Source: Paracidovorax avenae ATCC 19860
GTDB lineage: Bacteria > Pseudomonadota > Gammaproteobacteria > Burkholderiales > Burkholderiaceae_C
DNA length: 64,000 nt
Assembly (NCBI RefSeq): GCF_000176855.2
Contig: NC_015138.1
Coordinates: forward strand, 682,001-746,000
Direction: 5' to 3'
Part shown: one piece after another, positions 33,147 through 41,912 of the stretch
Position numbering within the stretch: the first letter of the stretch is position 1
Layout: every line of letters begins with the position of its first letter
Program-made: the position numbers and the translations under genes
The notes under the pieces: generated by a model
The model's database searches: none
What the model was told of the DNA's origin: nothing
What the model saw: only the letters and a program-made list of their open reading frames with translations

Positions 33147-35498
33147 ATGACACGCCGCGTCACCATCCAGACGCCCCTGGGAGAGCAGCTGCAGTTCCGG
33201 CAGCTGCGGGGCAGCGAGGAGCTGAGCCAGCTTTTCTCCTTCGACATCGACCTGCTCTCGGAGGGGCGCGACATCGATCCCAAGGCGCTGCTGGGCAAGA
33301 CGGCGACGGTGGAGATCGAGACCGAAGGCGGCGGCAAGCGGTACCTGGATGGCCTGGTCACGCGCTTCGGCATGCAGGGGCAGGACCACCGGCTCTATTC
33401 GTACCACCTGCGCCTGCAGCCCTGGCTCTGGGTGGCCACGCGGCGGCAGGACTTCCGCATCTTCCAGTTCAAGACCGTCCCGCAGATCGTGCAGGAGGTG
33501 CTGGGCCGCTACGGCTACCCGATGCAGCTCAAGCTCACGCGCGCCTACCGCGCCTGGGACTACTGCGTGCAGTACGGCGAGAGCGACTTCGACTTCGTCT
33601 CGCGCCTCTTGGAGCATGAAGGGGCGTACTACTACTTCCAGCATGCGAGCGGCCAGCACACCCTGGTGATCGCCGACGACATCGTGGCTGGCCACGAGCC
33701 CTTGCCGGGCGCGGCCGTGATCCCGTTCTACCCGCCCGAGAAGTCGGCCGTGGCGGACCGCGAGAACATCCACGCCTGGACGCTGGGCGAGGAGATCAAG
33801 CCGGGCCGGTACTACAACGACGACTACGACTTCAAGAAGCCCAGGTCGGACCTCTCCAACATGCGCCAGCAGCCCCCGGGCCATGCGCACGATGCGTACG
33901 AGATCTACGAATGGCCGGGCGGCTACGTGCAGCACGGCGACGGAGAGCAGTACGCCCGCGTGCGCCTGCAGGAAGGCCTGACGGGCCACAGCACCGTCCG
34001 GGGCGAATCGCGCCACCGGAGCCTGGCGACGGGCTACACCTTCACGCTGGAGAACTACCCGCGGGGCGACCAGAACCGCCAATACCTCATCACCGGCGTC
34101 ACCTACCACCTGCACGAGAACCCGCGAAGCTCATCCTTCAACAGTGCGAAGCCGGGGGAATCGCTCAAGCACAACGAAGAGCAGGGGTCGTTCCAGAAGT
34201 TCAGCCTCACGGCCCAGCCCACGAGCCTGCCCTACACCCCCGCGAGAACAACCCCGAAGCCACGCACGACAGGCCCGCAGACCGCCGTCGTGGTGGGCCC
34301 GGCGGGCGAGGAAATCTGGACGGACGAATACGGCCGCATCAAGGTGCAGTTCCACTGGGACCGGCTGGGGGCGATGGACGAGAACTCGAGCTGCTGGATG
34401 CGGGTGGCGACGAGCTGGGCGGGCTCGGGGTTCGGGGCGATCTCGATCCCCCGGATTGGGCAAGAGGTCATAGTCGACTTCCTGAACGGCGACCCGGACT
34501 ACCCCATCGTCACGGGCAGCGTCTACAACGCCGCGAACATGCCGCCCTGGGCCTTGCCGGGCAATGCCACGCAGTCGGGCATCAAGACCAAGTCCAGCAA
34601 GGGTGGGGCGTTCGGCGACGGGATGAAGAACGGCGCGGGCGACGCGAACGCGATCCGCTTCGAGGACAAGAAGGGCGCGGAGCAGGTGTGGCTGCATGCG
34701 CAAAAGGACCAGCTCATCGAAGTGGAGAACGATGAGGACCACTGGGTGGGGCAGGACCGGCGCAAGACCATCGACCGGGACGAGACGAACACCATCCACC
34801 GGGACCGCACCGAAACCGTGGACCGCAACGAGAAGATCACGGTGCATGGCTGGCGCACCGAGGAAGTGGATGGCGACGAGACCATCACCATCCACTCCAA
34901 CCGCAAGGAGCGGGTGGACCACAACGAGACGATCTCCATCGGCGACAACCGCAGCGAGACGGTTGGAATCAACGAAGACATCCGCATCGGCCGGAACCGT
35001 ACCAAGACCATCGGACGCAACGAGACCGATTCCATCTCGAAAAACTGGACCACCACGGTGGGCCTGCTCAAGACCGAGACCATCGGCGTGGGCTGCATCC
35101 AGACCACGGGTGTCTTCAAGATGGCCAACGTCGGCGTGGCCTACAACCTCAACGTGGGCATCACGATGATGACCAACGTGGGCATGAACCGCAGCGACAC
35201 CATCGGGATGGAGCACACCCACACGGCGGGCAAGAAGTATGCGCTCACCGTGGGCGGAGGCGGTGGGGGCGCGGCGGCCGGCGCAGTCTCCAAGAACATC
35301 ACCGCGCCCTCCGGCGGCTCTGGAGGAAAAGGCGGCTCCAGCCTGGTCATGGATGAAACCAGCATCACCCTCAAGGTGGGCAAGTCCGTGCTGGAGATGA
35401 AGGACGACGGCACCGTCAGCGTCAACGGCAAGCTCATCCAGATCACGGCCGATGGCGACAACGTGGTGATCCAGGGCGAAGACATCCACCTGAACTGA
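33147..35498 (+). CDS. vgrG: VgrG spike protein of type VI secretion
   Basis: A 783-aa trimeric tip protein that tops the Hcp tube and carries effectors. The gp27-like base covers roughly residues 1-400 (start RRVTIQTPLGEQLQFRQLRG), the gp5 OB fold about 430-520 (IWTDEYGRIKVQFHWDRLGA, GFGAISIPRIGQEVIVDFL), and the C-terminal beta-helix spike about 545-700 with repeats such as RTETVDRNEKITVHG and RNRTKTIGRNETDSI. A Gly-rich loop (GGGGGGAAAGAVSKN) precedes the final DUF2345-type strand segment. ATG 33147 matches the family start. No C-terminal toxin is fused; the cargo is encoded downstream. An IS ends 59 bp upstream of the start. Confidence 0.94.
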   Translation: MTRRVTIQTPLGEQLQFRQLRGSEELSQLFSFDIDLLSEGRDIDPKALLGKTATVEIETEGGGKRYLDGLVTRFGMQGQDHRLYSYHLRLQPWLWVATRRQDFRIFQFKTVPQIVQEVLGRYGYPMQLKLTRAYRAWDYCVQYGESDFDFVSRLLEHEGAYYYFQHASGQHTLVIADDIVAGHEPLPGAAVIPFYPPEKSAVADRENIHAWTLGEEIKPGRYYNDDYDFKKPRSDLSNMRQQPPGHAHDAYEIYEWPGGYVQHGDGEQYARVRLQEGLTGHSTVRGESRHRSLATGYTFTLENYPRGDQNRQYLITGVTYHLHENPRSSSFNSAKPGESLKHNEEQGSFQKFSLTAQPTSLPYTPARTTPKPRTTGPQTAVVVGPAGEEIWTDEYGRIKVQFHWDRLGAMDENSSCWMRVATSWAGSGFGAISIPRIGQEVIVDFLNGDPDYPIVTGSVYNAANMPPWALPGNATQSGIKTKSSKGGAFGDGMKNGAGDANAIRFEDKKGAEQVWLHAQKDQLIEVENDEDHWVGQDRRKTIDRDETNTIHRDRTETVDRNEKITVHGWRTEEVDGDETITIHSNRKERVDHNETISIGDNRSETVGINEDIRIGRNRTKTIGRNETDSISKNWTTTVGLLKTETIGVGCIQTTGVFKMANVGVAYNLNVGITMMTNVGMNRSDTIGMEHTHTAGKKYALTVGGGGGGAAAGAVSKNITAPSGGSGGKGGSSLVMDETSITLKVGKSVLEMKDDGTVSVNGKLIQITADGDNVVIQGEDIHLN

Positions 35499-35514
35499 TT
35501 CGCCCTGGACTGGC

Positions 35515-36633
35515 ATGGACGTCGAAAACCACAGCCCGTTCCCGCACATGGTCATCGAGAAAGCGACCACCAAAGGCCGCTTCTTCGATGTCGTCATCGT
35601 CGCGGGCAGTTTCACCCTCGCGCACGGGCAGCCCGTGCTGGCCATGGATGAGCAAATGCCCATCCAGTGCGTGGACCGCTACGTCGGCGCGCCCGAGAGC
35701 ACGCCGTTCCTGGAGGAAACCCACCTCGTTGTCGGCAAGCAGCGCACGGACGTGCATGTGCTCGGCCACGCCCGACCCCTGGACGGCAAGCCCGCGACGC
35801 ACTGGCCCATCGGCGTGCGCGTCGGGCCCCTCACCAAGACCGCGCAGGTCACCGGCCTGCGTGCGTGGCACTGGACGCCGCTGCGCGGCTGGCACCTGAC
35901 GAAGCCCGAACCGACGACCGCCGTGCCCCTGCACGCGGGGATGGCGTACGGCGGCGCGGTACGCCGTGCCCGGTACCGCGGGCCGGCCACCGACGACATC
36001 CACGATGCCCAGGCCTTCGACACCTACCAGCCCAATCCGGTGGGCCGGGGCTATGTGGGCGACGCCGAACTGGACCGGGCCCAGTTCTATCTGGCACCCC
36101 AGATCGAGGATGTGCAGAAGCCGCTGCGCGACATCCGCGAGCGGCTCGCGCCCGTGTGCTTCGGTCCGGTGCCGCGCTGGAACCCGCAGCGCGCCCGCCA
36201 TGCCGGCACCTACGACGACGCATGGCGTGCGGAGCACTTCCCGTACCTGCCGCCGGATTTCGATTTCGCGTTCTACCAGTCCGCGCAGCCCGACCTGATC
36301 GCGAACGGATGGCTGCAAGGGGATGAGCCCATCACGTTGATCGGCTGCGACGCCACGGGCCGCATCGATACCCAGTTGCCGGGCATCCAGCTACTGGCGC
36401 TACTCACGGACGAAGACGGGCTGACCCAGCCCACGCCGCTGCGGCTGGACACGGTGACCATCGACCTCGATGCGCAATCGGTGCAACTGGTCTGGCGCCG
36501 TGCCGTGCCCAAGGAATGGGGACTGCGCAAGGTGATGCTGGCGGCCATCCCTGCCGGGCCGGCGCAGCGCGGCACCGAGCAGCGGATTCACATCCATCGC
36601 GGCCATTCCCCTGCCGAGGTGGTGAATGGCTAA
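35515..36633 (+). CDS. DUF2169-family type VI effector adaptor
   Basis: A 372-aa soluble protein beginning 16 nt after vgrG, of the DUF2169 family that loads PAAR-containing effectors onto VgrG. Recognisable parts are the start MDVENHSPFPHMVIEKATTKGR, RGWHLTKPEPTTAVPLHAGMAYGG, NPVGRGYVGDAELDRAQ and the DFAFYQSAQPDLIANGWLQGDEPITLIGCD segment. It overlaps the next gene by 8 nt, supporting co-translation with the effector it should chaperone. Confidence 0.9.
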   Translation: MDVENHSPFPHMVIEKATTKGRFFDVVIVAGSFTLAHGQPVLAMDEQMPIQCVDRYVGAPESTPFLEETHLVVGKQRTDVHVLGHARPLDGKPATHWPIGVRVGPLTKTAQVTGLRAWHWTPLRGWHLTKPEPTTAVPLHAGMAYGGAVRRARYRGPATDDIHDAQAFDTYQPNPVGRGYVGDAELDRAQFYLAPQIEDVQKPLRDIRERLAPVCFGPVPRWNPQRARHAGTYDDAWRAEHFPYLPPDFDFAFYQSAQPDLIANGWLQGDEPITLIGCDATGRIDTQLPGIQLLALLTDEDGLTQPTPLRLDTVTIDLDAQSVQLVWRRAVPKEWGLRKVMLAAIPAGPAQRGTEQRIHIHRGHSPAEVVNG

Positions 36634-38224
36634 GAAGCATATCGCCTGTGCGGAGGCCGTGTGGCGGGCCATCTGCACTGCGCCTGACGTGTGCAAGGTG
36701 GGCGACACGCCGGTTCCATTCGACAGCTTTCGCGATCTGTCGAACCAGTTGCGGACGTCGCCGAATGTCTATGCGCGCGGGAAGCCCGTGTATCGGCTCA
36801 CGGATTGGGTGCGCGGTACCGACGCGAATGCCGGCAAGGGCGTGGTATCGCAGACCTCCCAGCAGCCGGGGCATGTCCGGCTGATCGGCGACAACACGAG
36901 CGTGAAGGTGAACGGGCTGGTCTGCGCGCGGCACGACACCGTGGTACAGATGAACGTCGGGCCCGGTGGGCCCAACACGGTGGGCAAGCTCGTCACGGAG
37001 CAGGGGGAGCCCGCCGGGACCGTCAAGAACGGCAAGCTGCCCTGTAATGACCCGCCCAAGACGTCCGACAGGCTGCAGAAGCTTGAGAAGCTCAAGCAGG
37101 AACTGAGCTTCATGGATCCGGACCAGCTCGACAAGATCGTGCAGTTCGACGAACTGAACAAGATGGCGGACGGCGGCATCGCCTCGATCAACGTCAAGGA
37201 CGAAGGCGGCTGGTCCACGGCGGGCAACTACGGCACCCAGGCCTTGCGTGGCGTGCTGGGCTTCGTGAAGGACCTCGGGGTAGGCATCGGGGAGCTTGCC
37301 TACACCGTGGGCAAAAAGGTCAACATCGCGGGCGCTATTCACAGCAACCTGGATGCAGCGATCCTGGCGGAGAACATCGTCCTGGGCAATGTCTGCCTGG
37401 CGTCCGTCAAGGAAGGTGCGGCGGCGGCCGTGAACGAAGTCATCAAGCCCGTGACCGAGCCATGGAAAAAGGGTGACTACGTCGAGTCCGTGACCCGTGG
37501 TGGCCTGGAGATCGGCACTGCCGTCTTTGCGATTGGCGATGTTGCGAAGGCGGCCCAAGGTGCCAAAGCCGCGAGCGCGGCCGCCAAGGCTTCTGAGGCA
37601 GCCAAGGCAGCGGAGGCAGCCAAGGCAGCGGAGGCAGCCAGGGCGGCGGAGGCAGCTAAGGCGGCGGAGGCAGCCAAAGCCGCAGAAGCAGCCAGGGCCG
37701 CGGAGGCGGCGAAGGCGGCTGAAGGCGGGGAAGCTGCCGATGCAGCGAAAGCAGGCGACGCTGCCAAAGACAATGGCGTCAAGATCAAGCAGCTAACGAG
37801 CAACGAGAAGGCCGCTATCGGCGAAAAGAACGGACACGAAACGTTGGTCGACCACAAGTTGGAGCCTGTCGGAAAAACGGATGGTGTCTACGAGGTTGGG
37901 AAGAACGGTATTGATGGTGTCTACAAAAACCCCAATCCTCCTCCAGATTACGTTGTCGCAGAATTCAAGTATGGTAAGGCTCAGCTGGAGAAGAATCTGG
38001 CTGATGGCACGAATCAGATGGACGACAAGTGGGTTGAAAAGAAACTGATGGACAAAGTTGGTGAAGAGGAGGCTGCAAAAATAATAGACGCCATGAACCA
38101 GGGTAAAGTAGAGAAGTGGCTGGTTCGGACTGCCGAAGATGGCACTACGACTGCTACTAAAATCGGCGCCGATGGAAATGTCATCAGAGGTAAAGCCGGT
38201 AAAGTTCCGGGGTTTAAGGATTAG
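36626..38224 (+). CDS. PAAR-like (DUF4150) effector with C-terminal PoNe-type DNase
   Basis: A 532-aa antibacterial effector. The N-terminal ~130 residues are the PAAR-like DUF4150 cap (CKVGDTPVPFDSF, GHVRLIGDNTSVKVNGLVCARHD) that sharpens VgrG. Residues ~230-310 are helical. A 65-residue Ala/Lys/Glu linker of AAKAAEAAR repeats follows, then the toxin from about 395. The nuclease site is seen as Asp430 in NGIDGVYKN and Glu446-x-Lys448 in YVVAEFKYG, a PD-(D/E)xK arrangement, followed by QMDDKWVEKKL. This agrees with the PoNe DNase family, and the DUF1911-type immunity genes next door support it strongly. The GC content falls in the toxin part, consistent with swapping of cargo. Confidence 0.9.
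   Translation: MAKKHIACAEAVWRAICTAPDVCKVGDTPVPFDSFRDLSNQLRTSPNVYARGKPVYRLTDWVRGTDANAGKGVVSQTSQQPGHVRLIGDNTSVKVNGLVCARHDTVVQMNVGPGGPNTVGKLVTEQGEPAGTVKNGKLPCNDPPKTSDRLQKLEKLKQELSFMDPDQLDKIVQFDELNKMADGGIASINVKDEGGWSTAGNYGTQALRGVLGFVKDLGVGIGELAYTVGKKVNIAGAIHSNLDAAILAENIVLGNVCLASVKEGAAAAVNEVIKPVTEPWKKGDYVESVTRGGLEIGTAVFAIGDVAKAAQGAKAASAAAKASEAAKAAEAAKAAEAARAAEAAKAAEAAKAAEAARAAEAAKAAEGGEAADAAKAGDAAKDNGVKIKQLTSNEKAAIGEKNGHETLVDHKLEPVGKTDGVYEVGKNGIDGVYKNPNPPPDYVVAEFKYGKAQLEKNLADGTNQMDDKWVEKKLMDKVGEEEAAKIIDAMNQGKVEKWLVRTAEDGTTTATKIGADGNVIRGKAGKVPGFKD
37577..37740 (+). repeat. Imperfect AAKAAEAAR-coding tandem repeats
   Basis: About 164 nt of imperfect 30-nt units (GCAGCCAAGGCAGCGGAG-like) encode the Ala/Lys/Glu linker between the effector cap region and its nuclease. 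Different synonymous codons are used, so the array is not a recent expansion. Confidence 0.75.
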
Positions 38225-38228
38225 TGCC

Positions 38229-38981
38229 ATGAGAGATTCTGAAAAAGACTTTGAATATTTCACCAGGCGGATTGAATTTCGAGAAAAACTAGTGGATGAA
38301 AAGCTGCCGGTGGCTGAAAATTTTCCCCGTGTTGAAGGGCGGCCCGGCAACGCATCCAGTCTGTGCATGTATACATTTCAGATTTGCGTCCTTCGGTATG
38401 GCAGAGGTGATGCGATAGAGGAGATCGGCCCAAGCATTTGGAGGTGGGTTGAAGCAAAAGAAATTGAAAGTAAAATGATTTCTCAAATTCCGCCAGAGCG
38501 GAAGAATGAGAAGGTAATGCATGAGCGCATCACCCTGGATACTGTGTACGATGCGTTATCAATGATGGCTTTCGCCAAAGCGTTGCATTTCAATGCGGCT
38601 GAAATGAAGCGTCTCATCGATGCCATTGGCCACCCCGGCGAGGACGCACTGATCGACGAAGGGGCGAGAGCGCTGGGTGATGCGCAACGGTCCGTCGCCG
38701 CGACCTGCAAATTCCCGAAGGTCTATGACCCACTGCTGGAAGTATGGCGTTGCGATCCCGCGGAGCGTCCGGCCAAACTGCTCGCCTTCTCCAAGGTGTG
38801 GAAAAAGAAGATCAAGCCGATCTACTGGTCCGATAGTTTGAACGGTGCGGATGGTGCTTACTTCGGCTACTGGTGCTTCGACATGGCCCTCGCGGCCATT
38901 GCTCTGAATATCCCGGACGAGGCATTGCGCGGCAACCCCTACTACCCCAAGGACCTAGTGGACGCCGCACGGGCCAAATAA
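38229..38981 (+). CDS. PoNi-type immunity protein, copy 1 (DUF1910/DUF1911)
   Basis: A 250-aa cytoplasmic antitoxin starting 5 nt after the nuclease stop. The N-terminal half (MRDSEKDFEYFTRRIEFREK) matches DUF1910 and the C-terminal half with ALIDEGARALGD, YWSDSLNGADGAYFGYWCFD and the terminal NPYYPKDLVDAARAK matches DUF1911, the pair that defines PoNi proteins. It should bind and block the PoNe nuclease. Being adjacent, it is the probable cognate partner. Confidence 0.9.
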   Translation: MRDSEKDFEYFTRRIEFREKLVDEKLPVAENFPRVEGRPGNASSLCMYTFQICVLRYGRGDAIEEIGPSIWRWVEAKEIESKMISQIPPERKNEKVMHERITLDTVYDALSMMAFAKALHFNAAEMKRLIDAIGHPGEDALIDEGARALGDAQRSVAATCKFPKVYDPLLEVWRCDPAERPAKLLAFSKVWKKKIKPIYWSDSLNGADGAYFGYWCFDMALAAIALNIPDEALRGNPYYPKDLVDAARAK

Positions 38982-39042
38982 GCCATGGTCACCGTATGAG
39001 TACGGTTGGGCGAGTTCCGGATTTCTAGAATGGGGATCGACG

Positions 39043-39870
39043 GTGAGAGATGATAAAAAGAATTCGGAATATTTTTCCGACTGCATCGCGGTAACAAAAA
39101 AGGCACGCGATGAGCGAATGCCCGTCGCCGAAACATTTCATCGCGTCGAAAGCAGGCCCATCATGTCTGCCGGCATGTGCAAGGATGCGTTTCAGATCTG
39201 TGTGCTCCAGTTCAGCCGGGGTGATGCACTAGAGGAGATAAGGCCGAACGTCTGGGATTGGGTTAAAGCGAAAGAAATTCATTCTCGGATAGTCGGCGCT
39301 ATACCACCTGAGAGAAAAAGCGAAAAAATCATGTATCAGCGAGTGACGCTGGACAAGGTTTACGACGCTCTGACCATGATGGCATTTGCCAGAGCATTGC
39401 ATTTCAATTTGAGTGAAATGCAGCGCTTGTTTGGTGCGATCGGCTATTTCGGCGAGGACGCATTGATTGATGAAGCAGCGCGTGCTTTGGGTGATGCGAA
39501 AAGAGCTGTGGCTGAGGCTTGCAAATTCCCGAAGGTCTATGACCCGCTACTGGAAGTGTGGCGCAGTGATCCCGCGGAGCGTTCGGCCAAACTGCTCGCC
39601 TTCTCCAAGATTTGGAAAAAGAAGATCAAGCCTATTTACTGGTCCGACAGTTTGAACGGTGCAGAAGGTGCATATTTTGGCTATTGGTGCTTCGATGTTG
39701 CACTCGCCGCCATGGCGCTGGGCATCGAGGACGAGAAGTTGCGTGACAACCCCTATTATCCGAAGGATCTGGTTGACGCAGCCAGGGAAAAGAAGTGGCT
39801 GGCGCAGTCGTGTACCAGCTATAGGTTGGCTCAGGACCACGGCGGACTTTGGGGCTGTAGCGATGCGTGA
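39043..39870 (+). CDS. PoNi-type immunity protein, copy 2
   Basis: A 275-aa paralog of the preceding gene, starting at GTG 39043 (MRDDKKNSEYFSDCIAVTK). The PYYPKDLVDAARE end is present, but the reading frame continues about 25 residues beyond the usual stop and runs over the start of copy 3, with an ATGCGTGA overlap (39863-39870). The N-terminal half differs most from copy 1; the C-terminal half is close. It may protect against a different PoNe toxin. Confidence 0.88.
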   Translation: MRDDKKNSEYFSDCIAVTKKARDERMPVAETFHRVESRPIMSAGMCKDAFQICVLQFSRGDALEEIRPNVWDWVKAKEIHSRIVGAIPPERKSEKIMYQRVTLDKVYDALTMMAFARALHFNLSEMQRLFGAIGYFGEDALIDEAARALGDAKRAVAEACKFPKVYDPLLEVWRSDPAERSAKLLAFSKIWKKKIKPIYWSDSLNGAEGAYFGYWCFDVALAAMALGIEDEKLRDNPYYPKDLVDAAREKKWLAQSCTSYRLAQDHGGLWGCSDA

Positions 39871-40612
39871 TAACAAAAAAGCTGCGGGTTATTTCGCAGA
39901 CAACATCAGCTTTTCAACCAAGGCGATGTTGAAGCGCTTCCAGGACACGGAGGAGTTTCCGAGAGTCGAGGGGCGTCCAGGAAGGGCGCACGACCTAGTG
40001 CTCTATGCCTTGCAGATCGTCATTCTTCGCTATAGCGCGGGCGACGAGATCCAAGCCATCAAGGCGAGCGTTTTGCAATGGATTGAAGCCAGGGAACTGC
40101 AACAGCGCGTGCTCGCACCGCTTCCACCGAAGCACGAGGACAAGGCCATGTACGAACGGATCACCCTGGACACGGTGTATGACGCCCTGACCATGATGGC
40201 CTTTGGCAAGGCACTCCACTTCAACGCATCGGAAATGAAGCGCCTAATCAACGCCATTGGCCACCCCGGAGAGGACGCACTGATCGACGAGGGAGCGAGA
40301 GCGCTCGGTGACGCGCAACGTCCCGTCGCGGAGGCCTGCAAATTCCCGAAGGTCTATGACCCGCTGCTGGAAGTATGGCGTTGTGATCCCTCGGAGCGGC
40401 CGGCCAAGCTGCTCGCGTTCTCCAAGGTATGGAAGAAGAAGATCAAGCCGATCTACTGGTCCGACAGCTTGAACGGTGCGGATGGTGCTTACTTTGGCTA
40501 CTGGTGCTTCGACGTGGCGCTCGCGGCCATTGCTCTGGACATCCCGGACGAGGCACTGCGCGACAACCCCTACTACCCCAAGGACCTTGTGGACGCCGCT
40601 CGGGCGAAATAA
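39863..40612 (+). CDS. PoNi-type immunity protein, copy 3
   Basis: A 249-aa paralog (MRDNKKAAGYFADNISFSTK). Its C-terminal half is almost the same as copy 1 down to the DNA (GAGGACGCACTGATCGACGA in both), while the N-terminal half is distinct. Translational coupling to copy 2 is likely because of the 8-nt overlap. A third immunity gene without a matching toxin in the window suggests an orphan immunity array. Confidence 0.9.
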   Translation: MRDNKKAAGYFADNISFSTKAMLKRFQDTEEFPRVEGRPGRAHDLVLYALQIVILRYSAGDEIQAIKASVLQWIEARELQQRVLAPLPPKHEDKAMYERITLDTVYDALTMMAFGKALHFNASEMKRLINAIGHPGEDALIDEGARALGDAQRPVAEACKFPKVYDPLLEVWRCDPSERPAKLLAFSKVWKKKIKPIYWSDSLNGADGAYFGYWCFDVALAAIALDIPDEALRDNPYYPKDLVDAARAK

Positions 40613-40641
40613 GTTTTTGGTCAACGGAAGAAAGTGAATCC

Positions 40642-41196
40642 ATGCCTTCGCGATTCGATCCTCTGCCCGACATGCTGCTGCGCAACTTGGGCCGCTATAG
40701 CCGCCAGGAGCCGCTGCAGAAGGCGTTGATGTCGCTCAAGCCGCCGGTCAGGGACCTCCGCCGCAGCCATGATACCGATCCGTATCACGTCAGCGTGGAG
40801 TGCCTGGGGCTGGATCTCATGCTGCAGTGCATGGACCCCACCCTGCCCGACCATGAGCAGTTGTGGGGGCTGCACGCGCTGACTTTCCATACTTCCTTGT
40901 CCCGGCCGGCGAACGCCTGGGGTGGGGAGTGGCCCCGTGGATTGAACGCCGCTACCGCCACGTCGAGTGACGTAGTTGCTCTGCTGGCGCAAAAGGACGA
41001 TGAGGCCGTTCTGGCCTTGCCTGAGATGGCCTGCTTCGTGGTGCCAGGTTTTGACGGCCAGGCCTGGGCCGTGAACTGCACGTTCGGTGGCCCGGCCAAG
41101 ACGCTCAAGACCATGAGCCTGGTGCGCACCGGGGATTGGGTGGGGGCCTCCTGGCTTCCTGAGCAAAAGACTGCGGGTAGCTACATCGCAGCCTGA
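40642..41196 (+). CDS. Unknown protein downstream of immunity array
   Basis: A 184-aa protein I do not recognise (MPSRFDPLPDMLLRNLGRYS). It has no signal peptide or membrane segment; ATG 40642 is preceded by GGAAGAAAG. The middle has LGLDLMLQCMDPTLPDHEQL and the end is beta-rich (FVVPGFDGQAWAVNCTFGG). Its place 29 nt after the last immunity gene suggests a role with the effector cluster, possibly another immunity protein, but there is no motif to prove it. Confidence 0.6.
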   Translation: MPSRFDPLPDMLLRNLGRYSRQEPLQKALMSLKPPVRDLRRSHDTDPYHVSVECLGLDLMLQCMDPTLPDHEQLWGLHALTFHTSLSRPANAWGGEWPRGLNAATATSSDVVALLAQKDDEAVLALPEMACFVVPGFDGQAWAVNCTFGGPAKTLKTMSLVRTGDWVGASWLPEQKTAGSYIAA

Positions 41197-41283
41197 TTTC
41201 CTCTGGAGAGACGATGTGCGCGCCGAGGCGGTGCGTCCGATTGCTGCACGAGCCGGCATCTCCACACCTCAACGTTTCCTGCC

Positions 41284-41772
41284 ATGACCTACATGAAACT
41301 GCTTGGCTCTTTAGCCGCTTCGATGACGATCTGCTGCGGCGCCGCTGCCCAGACGGCGTGTCCGGTAGGCGTTGCCCCCGGCAGCGCGCGCTGCGGCCCC
41401 AGCGGAGATGGAGGAGCAGAGTCGGCTCCTCGGCCGACGGGCGAGTGGATCAAAACGTGGGGTGCAATCGCCACGTCTCCCAGCGGCAACGGAGGGGTGA
41501 GCTCTCGGCAGTTGTCCGAAGACGCTGCACGCAAGAAAGCGTTGGAGAACTGCAAGAGCGCGGGCACCCGGGATTGCATCGTGGAGTTCGTCTACCAGAA
41601 CCAGTGTGTTTCAGTCGTGTCTGCGCCGCAGGGCAATGGAGGCGTGTTCACCTCGGCCGCGACGATCGACGAGGCTGTGCGCCTGGGGAAGGCCAAATGT
41701 GCAGCACTGGGGAAGGGTGAGTGCGCAGTCAAGGTTTCCGAGTGCTCTGAGCCGGTGTTCAGGAAGTTTTGA
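41284..41772 (+). CDS. DUF4189 family exported protein
   Basis: A 162-aa protein with signal peptide (cut near CCGAAAQT). One DUF4189 domain follows: WGAIATSPSGNGGVSS, the ARKKALENCKSAGTRDC helix and CVSVVSAPQGNG, then a second ARKK-like helix (DEAVRLGKAKCAALGKGEC), with paired Cys residues that probably form disulfides in the periplasm. The function of the family is unknown; it is sometimes found near type VI clusters. Confidence 0.82.
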   Translation: MTYMKLLGSLAASMTICCGAAAQTACPVGVAPGSARCGPSGDGGAESAPRPTGEWIKTWGAIATSPSGNGGVSSRQLSEDAARKKALENCKSAGTRDCIVEFVYQNQCVSVVSAPQGNGGVFTSAATIDEAVRLGKAKCAALGKGECAVKVSECSEPVFRKF

Positions 41773-41912
41773 GGGCATGAGCCTGCGCGACTTCGCGACG
41801 ATCGTCCGCGGCAACAACACTTCCGGCATACCCGGCGTGTACCGCCGGGACGAGCACGGTCAATCCAACCGGCCTTCGCGACCTCTGCCGGCATGCCGGA
41901 CTCGTGGCCGCT

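Noticed and set aside
34131..35663. Minus-strand frame of 510 residues over vgrG
   Set aside because: Mirrors the VgrG repeat region; Val/Asp-rich text is the reverse reading of the spike repeats.
37577..37740. Simple-sequence contingency locus in the effector linker
   Set aside because: Units are degenerate and 30 nt long, keep the frame, and use varied codons, so slippage switching is unlikely.
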